Positions 32,780-41,053 of a DNA stretch of 64,000 nucleotides are shown here, one piece after another. The stretch is from the NCBI GenBank assembly GCA_046566145.1, contig JBKHXF010000025.1, forward strand, positions 34,826-98,825. The letters run 5' to 3'. The position numbers and the translations under genes were made by a program. The notes beneath the pieces are model-generated. The model was not told the DNA's origin. It searched no databases and saw only the letters and a program-made list of their open reading frames with translations. The DNA comes from JBKHXF01 sp046566145. Its GTDB lineage: Bacteria; Actinomycetota; Nitriliruptoria; Nitriliruptorales; Nitriliruptoraceae. How positions within the stretch are numbered: the first letter of the stretch is position 1; every line of letters begins with the position of its first letter.

Positions 32780-33534
32780 CCGTCCCGTCCGCCACCGACG
32801 CCACCACGACCCCCGACCGGGTCGCCCTCGTCACGGGCGGCAGCGGCGGCATCGGCGCGGCCATCTGCGCCGCGCTGGCCGACGCGGGCTGCACCGTCCT
32901 CGTCGGCTACCGCTCGGACGAGGCCGCGGCGACCGCCGTCGCCGAGGCCTGCACCGGCAAGGCCGAGCCGGTGCACCTCGACGTCACCGACGAGGACTCG
33001 ATCGCCGCGGCGGTCGCCCGCGCCGGCGACCTCGGCACCCTCACCGTGCTGGTCAACAACGCCGGGATCACCAGCGACGACCTGCTGCTGCGGCTGTCCA
33101 CCGAGGACATCGACCGCACCCTCGACGTCGACCTGCGTGGCGCCCTGCTGACCTGCCGGGCGGCGCTGCGGCCCATGCTGCGCGCCCGCGGCGGCCGCAT
33201 CGTCAACGTCTCGTCCGTCGTCGGCCTGCGCGGCAACGCCGGCCAGACCGCCTACGCCGCGGCGAAGGCCGGCCTCGTCGGGCTCACCAAGTCGCTGGCC
33301 CGCGAGGTCGCCCGCAAGGGCGTCACCGTCAACGTCGTCGCGCCCGGCTTCGTCGAGACCGCGATGACCGCCGACCTGCCCGAGGCCGCCCGCGCGGCGC
33401 TCGTGGACACCACCCCCGTGGCCCGACCGGTCACGGCCGAGGAGGTCGCCGCCGCGGTGGCCTTCCTCGCCTCACCCGCGGCGTCGGGCATCACCGGCGC
33501 CGTCCTCCCGGTCGACGGCGGCGCCGCCGCCTGA
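32776..33534 (+). CDS. fabG: 3-oxoacyl-ACP reductase
   Basis: NADPH-dependent short-chain dehydrogenase reducing beta-ketoacyl-ACP. The 252-residue protein shows the cofactor loop TGGSGGIGAAI (about residues 20-30), NNAG, Ser in NVSSVVG, and the catalytic Tyr-x3-Lys in TAYAAAKAGLVG. It ends LPVDGGAAA, as FabG proteins do. GTG 32776 overlaps the fabH stop by four bases. Its operon position between fabH and acpP makes the FabG assignment firm among SDRs. Confidence 0.94.
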   Translation: MTVPSATDATTTPDRVALVTGGSGGIGAAICAALADAGCTVLVGYRSDEAAATAVAEACTGKAEPVHLDVTDEDSIAAAVARAGDLGTLTVLVNNAGITSDDLLLRLSTEDIDRTLDVDLRGALLTCRAALRPMLRARGGRIVNVSSVVGLRGNAGQTAYAAAKAGLVGLTKSLAREVARKGVTVNVVAPGFVETAMTADLPEAARAALVDTTPVARPVTAEEVAAAVAFLASPAASGITGAVLPVDGGAAA

Positions 33535-33558
33535 CCGCACCCCACAGGAGCACACCCG

Positions 33559-33801
33559 ATGAGCACCACCCTGATCGACACCTTCACGACCATCCTCGTC
33601 GACACCTTCGGCGTCGAGGCCGACCAGGTCGCTCCCGACGCGACCTTCGAGGAGCTCGGCCTGGACTCCCTCGACGTGGTCGAGCTCACCCTCGTGCTCG
33701 AGGAGGAGACCGGCGTCAAGCTCGAGGACGAGGAGCTGGAGGACGTCCGCACCGTCGGCGACGCCATCGCCAAGGTCGAGGCCCGCAGCGTCACCGCGTG
33801 A
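33559..33801 (+). CDS. acpP: Acyl carrier protein
   Basis: An 80-residue acidic helical carrier of fatty acyl chains. The phosphopantetheine site is Ser37 in GLDSLDVVEL. Helix 2 continues LTLVLEEETGVKLEDEEL, normal for AcpP. ATG 33559 has AGGAG upstream. The acpS gene needed to attach phosphopantetheine is in the same operon. Confidence 0.96.
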   Translation: MSTTLIDTFTTILVDTFGVEADQVAPDATFEELGLDSLDVVELTLVLEEETGVKLEDEELEDVRTVGDAIAKVEARSVTA

Positions 33802-33865
33802 CGATCCGAACCCGGCCGTGCCACGCCGGCACGGCCCCGCGCCACCTCGTGAGGAGGCCGTCGAC

Positions 33866-35200
33866 GTGACGACCACCCGCACCGCCCAGCCCGCCCGACG
33901 CCCCCACGGGAGCACCCCGCGCCCCGACGACGTCGTCATCACCGGCATGGGGGCCATCACCCCCGCCGGTCGCGGCGTCGCCGCGACCTGGGAGGGCGTC
34001 GTCGCCGGCAAGTCCTCGGCGACGTTCCTGCCCGAGCTCGCGGACGCCGGCGTGCCGGTCACCATCGGCTGCCGCGTCCCGGCCTTCGACGCGGACGCGG
34101 AGCTCGGCCGTGGCGCGTCGCGCCGCCTCGACCGCTTCACGCACCTCGCGCTGCTGGCCGCCGACGAGGCGCTCGCCGCGGCCGGGCTCGTCCCGGCCGG
34201 GGCGCTCGCCGCCGGCGACCCCGCGGCCGTGGAGGCGCTCGCCGGCGCCGTCGACCGCGACCGTGTCGGGGTCGTGCTCGGCTCCGGCATCGGTGGGGCC
34301 GAGACCTGGCAGGAGGAGTACCCGCGCTACCTCGAGAAGGGCGCGGGCCGGGTGTCGCCGATGTTCGTCCCGAAGATGCTCTCGAACACGGCCGCCGGGA
34401 CCATCGCGATCCGCGGCGGCGCTCGTGGTCCGAACCTCACGGTCAACACCGCCTGCGCCGCCGGCGCGTCGGCGCTGCACGTCGCCCGCGACCTGCTGCG
34501 CGGCGGGTCCGCCGACGTCATGGTCGTCGGCGGGGTCGAGGCGGGCATCACCGGCCTCGCCGTCAGCGCGTTCGCCCAGATGGGGGCGCTGTCCAAGCAC
34601 GAGGACCCGTCCACGGCGTCGCGCCCGTTCGACGTCGACCGGGACGGGTTCGTGATGGGGGAGGGCGCCGGCGTGCTGGTGCTCGAGCGTCGCGCCGACG
34701 CCGAGGCCCGCGGCGTCACGCCGCTGGCCGTGCTCGCGGGTGCCGGCGCGTCCGCCGATGCCCACCACCCGACCGCCCCGCCGGAGGACGCCGCCGGCGC
34801 CGTGCTGGCCATCCGCCGGGCGCTCGCCGACGCCGGCCTCGACCCGACCGCGATCGGGCACGTCAACGCCCACGGCACCTCGACGCCCCTCAACGACGCC
34901 GCCGAGGCCCGGGCCCTGCGCACCGTGTTCGGCGACCACACCGACCGGATCGCGGTCACGTCCACCAAGGGGGTCACCGGGCACCTGCTCGGCGCCGCCG
35001 GCGCGGTCGAGGCCATCGTGTCGATCCTCGCGCTGCGCGAGGGCCTCGTGCCCCCGACGGCCAACCACACCACGACCGACCCGGACGTCGACCTCGACGT
35101 CGTGCACGGCGCCCCGCGCGAGGTCGCCCTCGACGCGGTGCTCTCCAACGCGTTCGGGTTCGGCGGCCAGAACGCCGCCCTCGTGTTCACCCCCGCCTGA
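33866..35200 (+). CDS. fabF: Beta-ketoacyl-ACP synthase II
   Basis: Elongating condensing enzyme, 444 residues. Catalytic Cys is in NTACAAGASAL, the two His residues in NAHGTSTPLND and KGVTGHLLGAAG, and the C-terminal SNAFGFGGQNAALVF block is typical. PFDVDRDGFVMGEGAGVLVLE is also present. GTG 33866 is chosen because GAGGAGG lies eight bases upstream; the 64-bp gap after acpP holds no other feature. A Gly/Ala/Asp-rich insertion (about residues 110-140) is slightly longer than usual. Confidence 0.95.
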   Translation: MTTTRTAQPARRPHGSTPRPDDVVITGMGAITPAGRGVAATWEGVVAGKSSATFLPELADAGVPVTIGCRVPAFDADAELGRGASRRLDRFTHLALLAADEALAAAGLVPAGALAAGDPAAVEALAGAVDRDRVGVVLGSGIGGAETWQEEYPRYLEKGAGRVSPMFVPKMLSNTAAGTIAIRGGARGPNLTVNTACAAGASALHVARDLLRGGSADVMVVGGVEAGITGLAVSAFAQMGALSKHEDPSTASRPFDVDRDGFVMGEGAGVLVLERRADAEARGVTPLAVLAGAGASADAHHPTAPPEDAAGAVLAIRRALADAGLDPTAIGHVNAHGTSTPLNDAAEARALRTVFGDHTDRIAVTSTKGVTGHLLGAAGAVEAIVSILALREGLVPPTANHTTTDPDVDLDVVHGAPREVALDAVLSNAFGFGGQNAALVFTPA

Positions 35201-35217
35201 CCGAAGGACCACCCCCG

Positions 35218-36699
35218 ATGAGCCAGGCCATGCAGGCCGAGTCACCCGCCCTCGACCCGTCGCAGCTCGCGCCGGGGGACGGGGCGCGCGCCCGCATCGC
35301 GACCTTCGTCGACGCCGGCTCCTTCGTCGAGCTCGGCGACCAGCGCCAGCACCGCGCGACGAGCTTCGGGCTCGACCGCCGGCGCCCCGACGGGGACGGG
35401 GTCGTCACCGGCACCGGGACCGTCGCCGGGAGGCCGGTCGCGGTCTACGCGCAGGACCGACGGGTCCTCGGCGGCTCGCTCGGCGAGGCGCACGCCGACA
35501 AGATCGCCCGCACCATCGAGCAGGCGGCCCGCGGCGGCATCCCGGTCGTCGGGGTGAACGACTCGGGTGGCGCCCGCATCCAGGAGGGCGTCGCCTCGCT
35601 CGACGGGTACGGGCACGTGTTCCGCGCCAACGTCGCCGCGTCGGGGCGTGTCCCGCAGATCGCGCTCATCATGGGCCCCTGCGCCGGCGGCGCGACGTAC
35701 TCGCCGGCGCTGATGGACTTCGTCGTGATGACCGACGAGGCGACGATGTTCCTGACCGGCCCGCGCGTGGTGAAGGCGGTGACGGGCGAGGACGTCGACG
35801 CCCGCAGCCTCGGCGGCCCGGAGGTGCACGCCGGCCGCTCCGGCGTCGCCCACTTCGTGGCCCGCGACGACGAGCACGCGTTCGCCATCGCGACCGAGCT
35901 GCTGTCCTACCTGCCGTCGTCGTCCTCCTCGCCCGTCCCGGAGGTCGCGCCGCGGCCGCCGGCGGACGTCGACCTCGCCGCGGTCGTCCCCGACGACCCG
36001 CGCCAGCCGTACGACGTCCGCGACGTCATCGCCGGGCTGGTCGACGGGGGCGAGCTGCTCGAGGTCCACGCCGGCTGGGCCCGCAACCTCGTCGTCGGCT
36101 TCGCCCGCGTCGACGGCCGCACCGTCGGTGTCGTCGCGAACCAGGCCCGCTGGCTCGCCGGCGTGCTCGACGCCACCGCGTCGGAGAAGGGCGCTCGCTT
36201 CGTGCGGTTCTGCGACGCGTTCGGCATCCCGCTGGTCGTGCTCGTCGACGTGCCCGGGTTCCTGCCGGGCACCTCGCAGGAGTCCGGCGGCGTCATCCGA
36301 CGCGGCGCCAAGCTGCTGCACGCCTTCGCCGCGGCGACCGTCCCGCGCGTCTCGGTCGTGCTGCGCAAGGCCTACGGGGGCAGCTACATCGTCATGAACT
36401 CGAAGAGCCTGGGCGCCGACGCGGTGCTCGCCTGGCCCGACGCCGAGCTCGCCGTGATGGGGGCCGAGGGCGCCGCCGACGTCATCTTCCGGCGGCAGCT
36501 CGAGGCGGAGCCCGACCAGCGCGACGAGCTCATCGACGGGTACCGCCGCGAGGCGATGCACGTCGACCTCGCCGCCCAGCGCGGCTCGGTCGACGCGATC
36601 GTCCAGCCCCACGAGACCCGGCGTGCCCTGTCGACCCTGCTGGCCGGCCTGCGCGGCGCCCGCGAGGGCGGGTTCGTCCACGACAACCCGCCGCAGTGA
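35218..36699 (+). CDS. accD: Acyl-CoA carboxylase beta subunit (carboxyltransferase)
   Basis: A 493-residue biotin-dependent carboxyltransferase of the AccD/PccB type, making malonyl-CoA (or methylmalonyl-CoA) for the operon. The first crotonase-like half has VNDSGGARIQEGVASLDGY and IMGPCAGGATYSPAL; the second has FGIPLVVLVDVPGFLPGTSQE, GGVIRRGAKLLHAFA and RKAYGGSYIVM. These oxyanion-hole regions are intact. ATG 35218 follows fabF by 17 bases. No biotin carboxylase or ordinary BCCP is in the window, so those partners must be encoded elsewhere. Substrate preference is inferred from the operon. Confidence 0.9.
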   Translation: MSQAMQAESPALDPSQLAPGDGARARIATFVDAGSFVELGDQRQHRATSFGLDRRRPDGDGVVTGTGTVAGRPVAVYAQDRRVLGGSLGEAHADKIARTIEQAARGGIPVVGVNDSGGARIQEGVASLDGYGHVFRANVAASGRVPQIALIMGPCAGGATYSPALMDFVVMTDEATMFLTGPRVVKAVTGEDVDARSLGGPEVHAGRSGVAHFVARDDEHAFAIATELLSYLPSSSSSPVPEVAPRPPADVDLAAVVPDDPRQPYDVRDVIAGLVDGGELLEVHAGWARNLVVGFARVDGRTVGVVANQARWLAGVLDATASEKGARFVRFCDAFGIPLVVLVDVPGFLPGTSQESGGVIRRGAKLLHAFAAATVPRVSVVLRKAYGGSYIVMNSKSLGADAVLAWPDAELAVMGAEGAADVIFRRQLEAEPDQRDELIDGYRREAMHVDLAAQRGSVDAIVQPHETRRALSTLLAGLRGAREGGFVHDNPPQ

Positions 36700-36710
36700 C
36701 GGAGCCCCGC

Positions 36711-37460
36711 ATGTCCAGCCAGATGTCCACCGACACCCGACCGACCGCGACCGCGCCGGCGGACCCGGCCGACGAGGAGCGCTTCGAGGCGATGGTCCCC
36801 GGCGCCCGCTCGCTGGTGCGGCGGGTCGTGCGCCCGCTGCTGCGGACCTGGCTCCGGCTCGAGGTCGAGGGCCTCGAGCACCTGCCGGCCGACGGCCCCG
36901 TGCTCATCGCCTCGACCCACTGCAGCCACGCGGACTCGCTGGCGCTCGGCGCCGGCACGCACCGGCCGGTGTTCTTCCTCGGCGACGAGCGGCTCACCCG
37001 CTGGCCGCTGCTCGGCCCCCTGCTGCCGCGCCTCGGGATGGTCCCCGTCCAGCGGGGCCGCGGGGACCGGCGCGCGCTCGACCTGCTCGGTGGGCTGCTC
37101 GCCGACGGCCACGCGGTCGTCGTCTACCCGGAGGGCTCGCGCAGCCGCGACGGCCGGGTGCACCGCCCCCGCTCCGGGGTCGCCCGCCTCGCCGCGGCGA
37201 CCGGCGTCCCCGTCGTGCCGGTCGCGGTCGCCGGGATCTTCGAGGTGTGGCCCATCGGGCGGCGCCCGCGGCTGCGTGGCGGCCGGGTCGTGGTCCGCTT
37301 CGGCGCACCGATCGAGCCCCCCGTCGACCACCCACGCGAGCGCCGTCGCTTCAACGAGCGGCTGCACGCGACGCTCGCCGACCTGGCGGGCGTCGAGGCC
37401 GCCGACGACTACTCGCCCGTCGGGGGCGGGACGGGCGCCGGCGACGAGGTGGCCGCGTGA
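36711..37460 (+). CDS. plsC: 1-acyl-glycerol-3-phosphate acyltransferase
   Basis: A 249-residue PlsC-family enzyme that likely moves acyl chains from this operon into phosphatidic acid. The catalytic pair is in ASTHCSHADSLAL (H-x4-D), followed by PLLPRLGMVPVQRG and the glycerophosphate motif YPEGSRSRDG. VPVVPVAVAG is also typical. It lacks the WW.PAR C-terminal element of the three paralogues at 16.6-21.9 kb. ATG 36711 has GGAG six bases upstream; its stop overlaps acpS (GTGA). Confidence 0.88.
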   Translation: MSSQMSTDTRPTATAPADPADEERFEAMVPGARSLVRRVVRPLLRTWLRLEVEGLEHLPADGPVLIASTHCSHADSLALGAGTHRPVFFLGDERLTRWPLLGPLLPRLGMVPVQRGRGDRRALDLLGGLLADGHAVVVYPEGSRSRDGRVHRPRSGVARLAAATGVPVVPVAVAGIFEVWPIGRRPRLRGGRVVVRFGAPIEPPVDHPRERRRFNERLHATLADLAGVEAADDYSPVGGGTGAGDEVAA

Positions 37461-37870
37461 GCGCCCGGATCGTCACCGGCTGCGACGTCGTCGACGTCGA
37501 CCGGCTCGCGACCGCGCTCGCCCGGACGCCGGCGCTGCGCGACCGGGTGTTCACCCCCGGCGAGCAGGCCGCGGCGGTGCGGGGCGGCGTCGCCCCGGAC
37601 AGCCGCCGCGCGCACGAGCGCCTCGCCGCGCGCTTCGCCGCGAAGGAGGCGACCCGCAAGGCGCTCGGCGACCTCCGCCTGCCGTTCCACGCCACCGAGG
37701 TCGTCACCGACGCCGCCGGCGCCCCCGCCCTGCACCTGCACGGTGCCCCGTCCGGGCTCGCCCTCTCCCTCGCGCACGACGGCGGCGTCGCCATGGCCGT
37801 CGTGACCGGCCTCGTCCACGCCCCCGTCACCGCCGACCCCACCGCCCGCCACGCCACCACCGGAGCCTGA
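37457..37870 (+). CDS. acpS: Holo-[acyl-carrier-protein] synthase
   Basis: Transfers 4'-phosphopantetheine from CoA to Ser37 of the acyl carrier protein. The 137-residue protein shows VTGCDVVDVDRLA (the metal-binding Asp motif, residues about 7-17), VFTPGEQAA, and RLAARFAAKEATRKAL with the Glu/Lys motif. Late SLAHDGGVAMAVV is also conserved. GTG 37457 overlaps the plsC stop. Short His/Thr-rich C-terminal tail is unusual but harmless. Confidence 0.93.
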   Translation: MSARIVTGCDVVDVDRLATALARTPALRDRVFTPGEQAAAVRGGVAPDSRRAHERLAARFAAKEATRKALGDLRLPFHATEVVTDAAGAPALHLHGAPSGLALSLAHDGGVAMAVVTGLVHAPVTADPTARHATTGA

Positions 37871-37872
37871 CC

Positions 37873-38664
37873 ATGCTGCTCGACGGCCGCACCCTCCTCG
37901 TCACCGGCGTCCTCGACGACCGGTCCATCGCCACCCACGTCGCCCGGCTCGCCATCGAGCAGGGGGCCGAGGTCGTCCTGACCGGGTTCGGCCGCGGCAA
38001 GCGGCTCACCGACCGGATCGCCGCCCGGCTGCCCGGCAGCCCGGACGTGCTCGAGCTCGACGTCACCGACGAGGCCCACCACGAGGCCGTCGTCGAGGAG
38101 CTCGAGCGTCGGTGGGGGCGGCTCGACGGGGCGGTGCACGCGGTCGGCTTCGCGCCGGCGTCGTGCCTGGGCGGCGGGTTCCTCGACGCCCCGTGGGAGG
38201 ACGTCGCCACCGCCCTGCACGTCTCGACCTACTCGTTCGCGGCGATGGGGCGGCACCTCGCGCCGCTGCTCGCCAAGTCCGAGTACGGCGGCTCGCTCGT
38301 GGGCCTGGACTTCGACGCCACCGTCGCGTGGCCCGGCTACGACTGGATGGGCGTGGCGAAGGCGGGCCTCGAGTCCGCCTGCCGGTACCTGGCTCGCGAC
38401 CTCGGCCCGCAGGGCACGCGCGTCAACCTCGTCGCCGCCGGCCCGCTGCACACGATGGCCGCACGGAGCATCGACGGCTTCGGCGACTTCGAGCAGGTCT
38501 GGTCGGAGCGAGCCTCCCTCGGCTGGGACATGCGTGACCCCGGGCCGGTCGCCCGCACCGTCTGCGCGCTGTTGTCCGACTGGCTGCCGGCGACGACCGG
38601 CGAGATCGTCCACGTCGACGGCGGCGTCCACGCGCTCGCGGCCGGGATGCCCGCCACCGGCTGA
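37873..38664 (+). CDS. fabI: Enoyl-ACP reductase (InhA/FabI type)
   Basis: NADH-dependent reductase finishing each elongation cycle. The 263-residue protein opens LLVTGVLDDRSIATHVA, the atypical SDR cofactor loop of InhA/FabI, and has HAVGFAP. The active site is LDFDATVAWPGYDWMGVAKAG, giving Tyr-x6-Lys and closely echoing mycobacterial InhA. NLVAAGPLHTMAA follows. ATG 37873 is two bases after the acpS stop. It is last in the operon and followed by a strong hairpin. The InhA-like active site suggests the family's known inhibitors could bind, but that is inference. Confidence 0.95.
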   Translation: MLLDGRTLLVTGVLDDRSIATHVARLAIEQGAEVVLTGFGRGKRLTDRIAARLPGSPDVLELDVTDEAHHEAVVEELERRWGRLDGAVHAVGFAPASCLGGGFLDAPWEDVATALHVSTYSFAAMGRHLAPLLAKSEYGGSLVGLDFDATVAWPGYDWMGVAKAGLESACRYLARDLGPQGTRVNLVAAGPLHTMAARSIDGFGDFEQVWSERASLGWDMRDPGPVARTVCALLSDWLPATTGEIVHVDGGVHALAAGMPATG

Positions 38665-38687
38665 CCGCCGGCGCCCCCTCCGCACGA

Positions 38688-38720
38688 CGACGCGCCGGCC
38701 CGGGAGGGGCCGGCGCGTCG
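38688..38720. terminator. Strong hairpin ending the fab operon
   Basis: A perfect 14-bp stem (38688-38701 with 38707-38720) and loop GGGAG, in the gap between the convergent fabI and secreted-protein genes. It probably works as a bidirectional terminator. No U-run follows. Confidence 0.7.
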
Positions 38721-38745
38721 CGTCGTGCTCAGCGTGCGGTCGGGC

Positions 38746-39513
38746 TCACTCCGCCGGCGCGGGCTCCGGCTCGGGCGCGGGCTCCGGCGCCGCCTCGTCG
38801 GCCGGCTTGTCGTCGCCGATCTCGAAGAAGGCGAAGGTCGGCTGCACGTCGTCGATGACCGGGGCGGTGATGACGCCGGTGTTGGCGCGGACGTGGATCT
38901 CACCGATCGTGACCGACTGGCCCGGGAAGAAGTTCTTCCGGACCTTGTCCGGCGCCGCGTCGAGGTCGAGGGTCAGGACCAGCTCGGAGTTCGCCGCGTC
39001 CCACGAGGCCACGGCGAAGTTCCCGCGGAAGGTCTCGTCCTCACCGAGGGTTCCCATGTTGACCCCGCAGCCACCGAGCAGGCGCATGCTGGCCGACATG
39101 TGGGCCTGCGTGCCGGCCTGGCCGTTGGTGCCGGTCAGGACGTTGGCCTGGAAGCTGCAGCCACCGGCGGTGGCGACGACGCGGTTGATGACCGGCAGCG
39201 AGGTCGCGGTCGGCTGGGCCGCGTACCTCGTGCGGAACTGCACCTGGGTCTGGCGGTAGGTCGCGCTGCCGTCCTCGGCGACCTGGCGGACGTACACGCC
39301 GGTGGACCGGAAGCCGAGGATGTCGGCGCTGGCGACCTGGGCGGGGCCGGTGGGCGTGTCGCCGGTCGCGTTGTCGAAGCCCTGGCCGTTGATGGCGTTC
39401 GCGTCGCCCGCGACGTCGGTGAAGAGGTACTCGGGGGCGGAGCCGTTGCTGGAGAAGGCCAGCGAGCCGGCGGCGACGCAGACGACCGCGGCGGTGGTGA
39501 GGAACCTGCGCAT
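38746..39513 (-). CDS. Secreted protein of unknown function
   Basis: A 255-residue exported protein. MRRFLTTAAVVCVAAGSLAFSSNG is a Sec signal peptide with cleavage near residue 20-25. The mature part is a beta-rich domain with two cysteines (GGCSF and LGGCGVN, about 118 and 149) that could pair. It ends in a Pro/Glu/Ala-rich tail (PAPEPEPAPAE), a possible wall-spanning or charged anchor. ATG 39513 has AGGAG seven bases before it. No family was recognised. It is transcribed toward the fab operon and alone. Confidence 0.72.
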   Translation of the reverse strand: MRRFLTTAAVVCVAAGSLAFSSNGSAPEYLFTDVAGDANAINGQGFDNATGDTPTGPAQVASADILGFRSTGVYVRQVAEDGSATYRQTQVQFRTRYAAQPTATSLPVINRVVATAGGCSFQANVLTGTNGQAGTQAHMSASMRLLGGCGVNMGTLGEDETFRGNFAVASWDAANSELVLTLDLDAAPDKVRKNFFPGQSVTIGEIHVRANTGVITAPVIDDVQPTFAFFEIGDDKPADEAAPEPAPEPEPAPAE

Positions 39514-39646
39514 CGGGGCGCTCCTGGGAGGTGGGATCCGCGCCGTGCGGATCCGGTCGCAGGAGGTGTTCGCCATCCCGGCCCCCCGTTCCTGCCGGCG
39601 TGGCGGGCGGCGGTCGCCACGCGCGCTGCCGCCGGCCCGGTGACGC

Positions 39647-40195
39647 TCAGTCCGTGGTCCCCTCCAGGGCGAGCCGCTCGGCGCCGCGCACCCGCTCGAG
39701 CAGCGCGGGGTCCAGGGGACCGTCGCCGTGGAGCACCGAGATCGCCCCGGTGGTCTCGAACACGATGGCCCGGACACGGGACAGGTCGGTCACGTTCGCC
39801 TGGCGCAGCTGGGCCCGCACGTCGTCCACCGTCACCCGGGTCCGGTCGAGCGCGTCGGGCAGCAGCTCGGCGCCCGGGCCGGCGAGCAGGACCGGCTCGT
39901 TGTCGACCACCCGGGAGAACGCGCCGTTGCGACGCGCCAGCGCGACGGCGGCCTGCCAGGCGTAGAGGGTCGCGAGGACGGTGACGCCCACCGCCAGCGA
40001 CGAGCGCGACATCGAGACCGCCGCGATCGTCGAGCCGATGGCGAGCGTGTTGGCGAAGTCGAAGCTCGACATCTTCGAGAAGCTGCGCAAGCCGGCCACG
40101 CGGGTGGCGACGACGACGAACGACATGACCGCCAGCGTGGACAGCACGGCGAGGCCGAGGGCGGACAGGGACGCGGTGAGCTCGAGCTCGGGCAC
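39647..40195 (-). CDS. DUF421/YetF-like membrane protein
   Basis: A 182-residue protein with three N-terminal membrane helices (about residues 7-30, 45-62 and 66-85), containing RSFSKMSSFDFANTLAIGS, the YetF/DUF421 signature. The C-terminal cytosolic domain reads DDVRAQLRQANVTDLSRVRAIVFETTGAISVL in outline, also typical. GTG 40195 has GGAGG six bases upstream. It lies 85 bases downstream of the universal stress gene on the same strand. The family is linked to spore and stress functions in bacilli, but no role is known here. Confidence 0.86.
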   Translation of the reverse strand: MPELELTASLSALGLAVLSTLAVMSFVVVATRVAGLRSFSKMSSFDFANTLAIGSTIAAVSMSRSSLAVGVTVLATLYAWQAAVALARRNGAFSRVVDNEPVLLAGPGAELLPDALDRTRVTVDDVRAQLRQANVTDLSRVRAIVFETTGAISVLHGDGPLDPALLERVRGAERLALEGTTD

Positions 40196-40280
40196 GGGGG
40201 ACCTCCGGGTCGGGGCCCGCCGATGGCACCGCCTCGCGCTCGTCAGCGGCACCGTCCCGACGGACGGGACCGTCCCTCGC

Positions 40281-40676
40281 TCACTCCTCCGCCGCGGCCT
40301 TCACGCACAGCACCGGCGCGTCGGCGTGCAGCAGGACCTCCTGCGCGTTGGAGCCGAGCAGCAGCTTGCCGACGGGGGAGCGCCGGCGGATGCCGATGAC
40401 GATCAGGTCCGCGGCGAGGTCCTTCGATGCCTGGAGCAGGTCCTCCGCCGGGGTGTTGCCGCGCACGTACTCCTTCAGGGTGTGGCGGACCCCGAGCTCG
40501 CGGAGCCGCTCCCCGACCGCCGCGAACTCGTCACGGTAGGCCTGCACCTCGGCGACCTCGTCCTTGAGCGAGTGCACGACGACGAGCTCGGCGTCGCGCA
40601 GCTGCGCCTCCTCGATGGCGCGGTCGAGCGCGGCCCGTCCCTCGGGCGAGCGGAGGAAGCCGGCGATGATCTTCAC
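40281..40676 (-). CDS. Universal stress protein (UspA family)
   Basis: A 131-residue single-domain Usp. It starts KIIAGFLRSPEGRAALDRAIEEA. The ATP-binding signature near the C terminus is IGIRRRSPVGKLLLGSNAQEVLLHADAPVLCV, containing the G-x2-G-x9-G-S type loop with slight variation. GTG 40676 is used. A candidate -10 (TAGAGT) lies 44 bases upstream at 40720-40725. It is divergent from the 2-oxoacid dehydrogenase operon. Confidence 0.9.
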   Translation of the reverse strand: MKIIAGFLRSPEGRAALDRAIEEAQLRDAELVVVHSLKDEVAEVQAYRDEFAAVGERLRELGVRHTLKEYVRGNTPAEDLLQASKDLAADLIVIGIRRRSPVGKLLLGSNAQEVLLHADAPVLCVKAAAEE

Positions 40677-41053
40677 GGTGTGCGCTCCCGTGTCGGTGCT
40701 CGTGTCGGTGTGCCGTCCGACTCTAGGCGCGATGGCCCGCGAGCGTGCGCCCACGCACCGTCCGGTACCGGGGTGCGCACGCCGAGCGACTACGCTGCGC
40801 CCCGCTCGCACCCCGGGCCGGGAGCCGGGGGGTCCTCGCGCGGCGATCCCGTGCCCGTCGTCCCCCCGTCGGCCCTGCGAGCCCCCTCCCCGTCCGGCAG
40901 GATGCACCTCCACCACCGTCTCCTCGTCCGCGCCCGCTCGCGTACGACCGGAGCCGCGGCGTGGACGTCGCACGGGGCCGGGAGCAGCCCCACCGAACCG
41001 GAGCGGACCGCGGTGACCCCGTGCTCCGCTCCCCGAGAGAGGAGCGCCGACCC
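40677..41053. promoter_or_regulatory. Divergent usp / 2-oxoacid dehydrogenase control region
   Basis: This 377-bp gap holds no convincing gene. Minus-strand TAGAGT (40720-40725) fits a usp -10. Plus-strand TACGCT (40791-40796) fits a -10 for the dehydrogenase operon and would leave an unusually long leader of about 250 bases. A palindrome CCGGTACCGG (40762-40771) is nested inside an outer inverted repeat (GCGTGCGC / GCGCACGC) and may be an operator. The rest is Pro/Arg-like GC-rich sequence open in the pdhA frame but without coding character. Confidence 0.45.

Noticed and set aside
40745..41053. N-terminal extension of the E1 alpha gene by about 100 codons
   Set aside because: No domain similarity, Arg/Pro-rich, and a good ribosome site marks the GTG at 41054.
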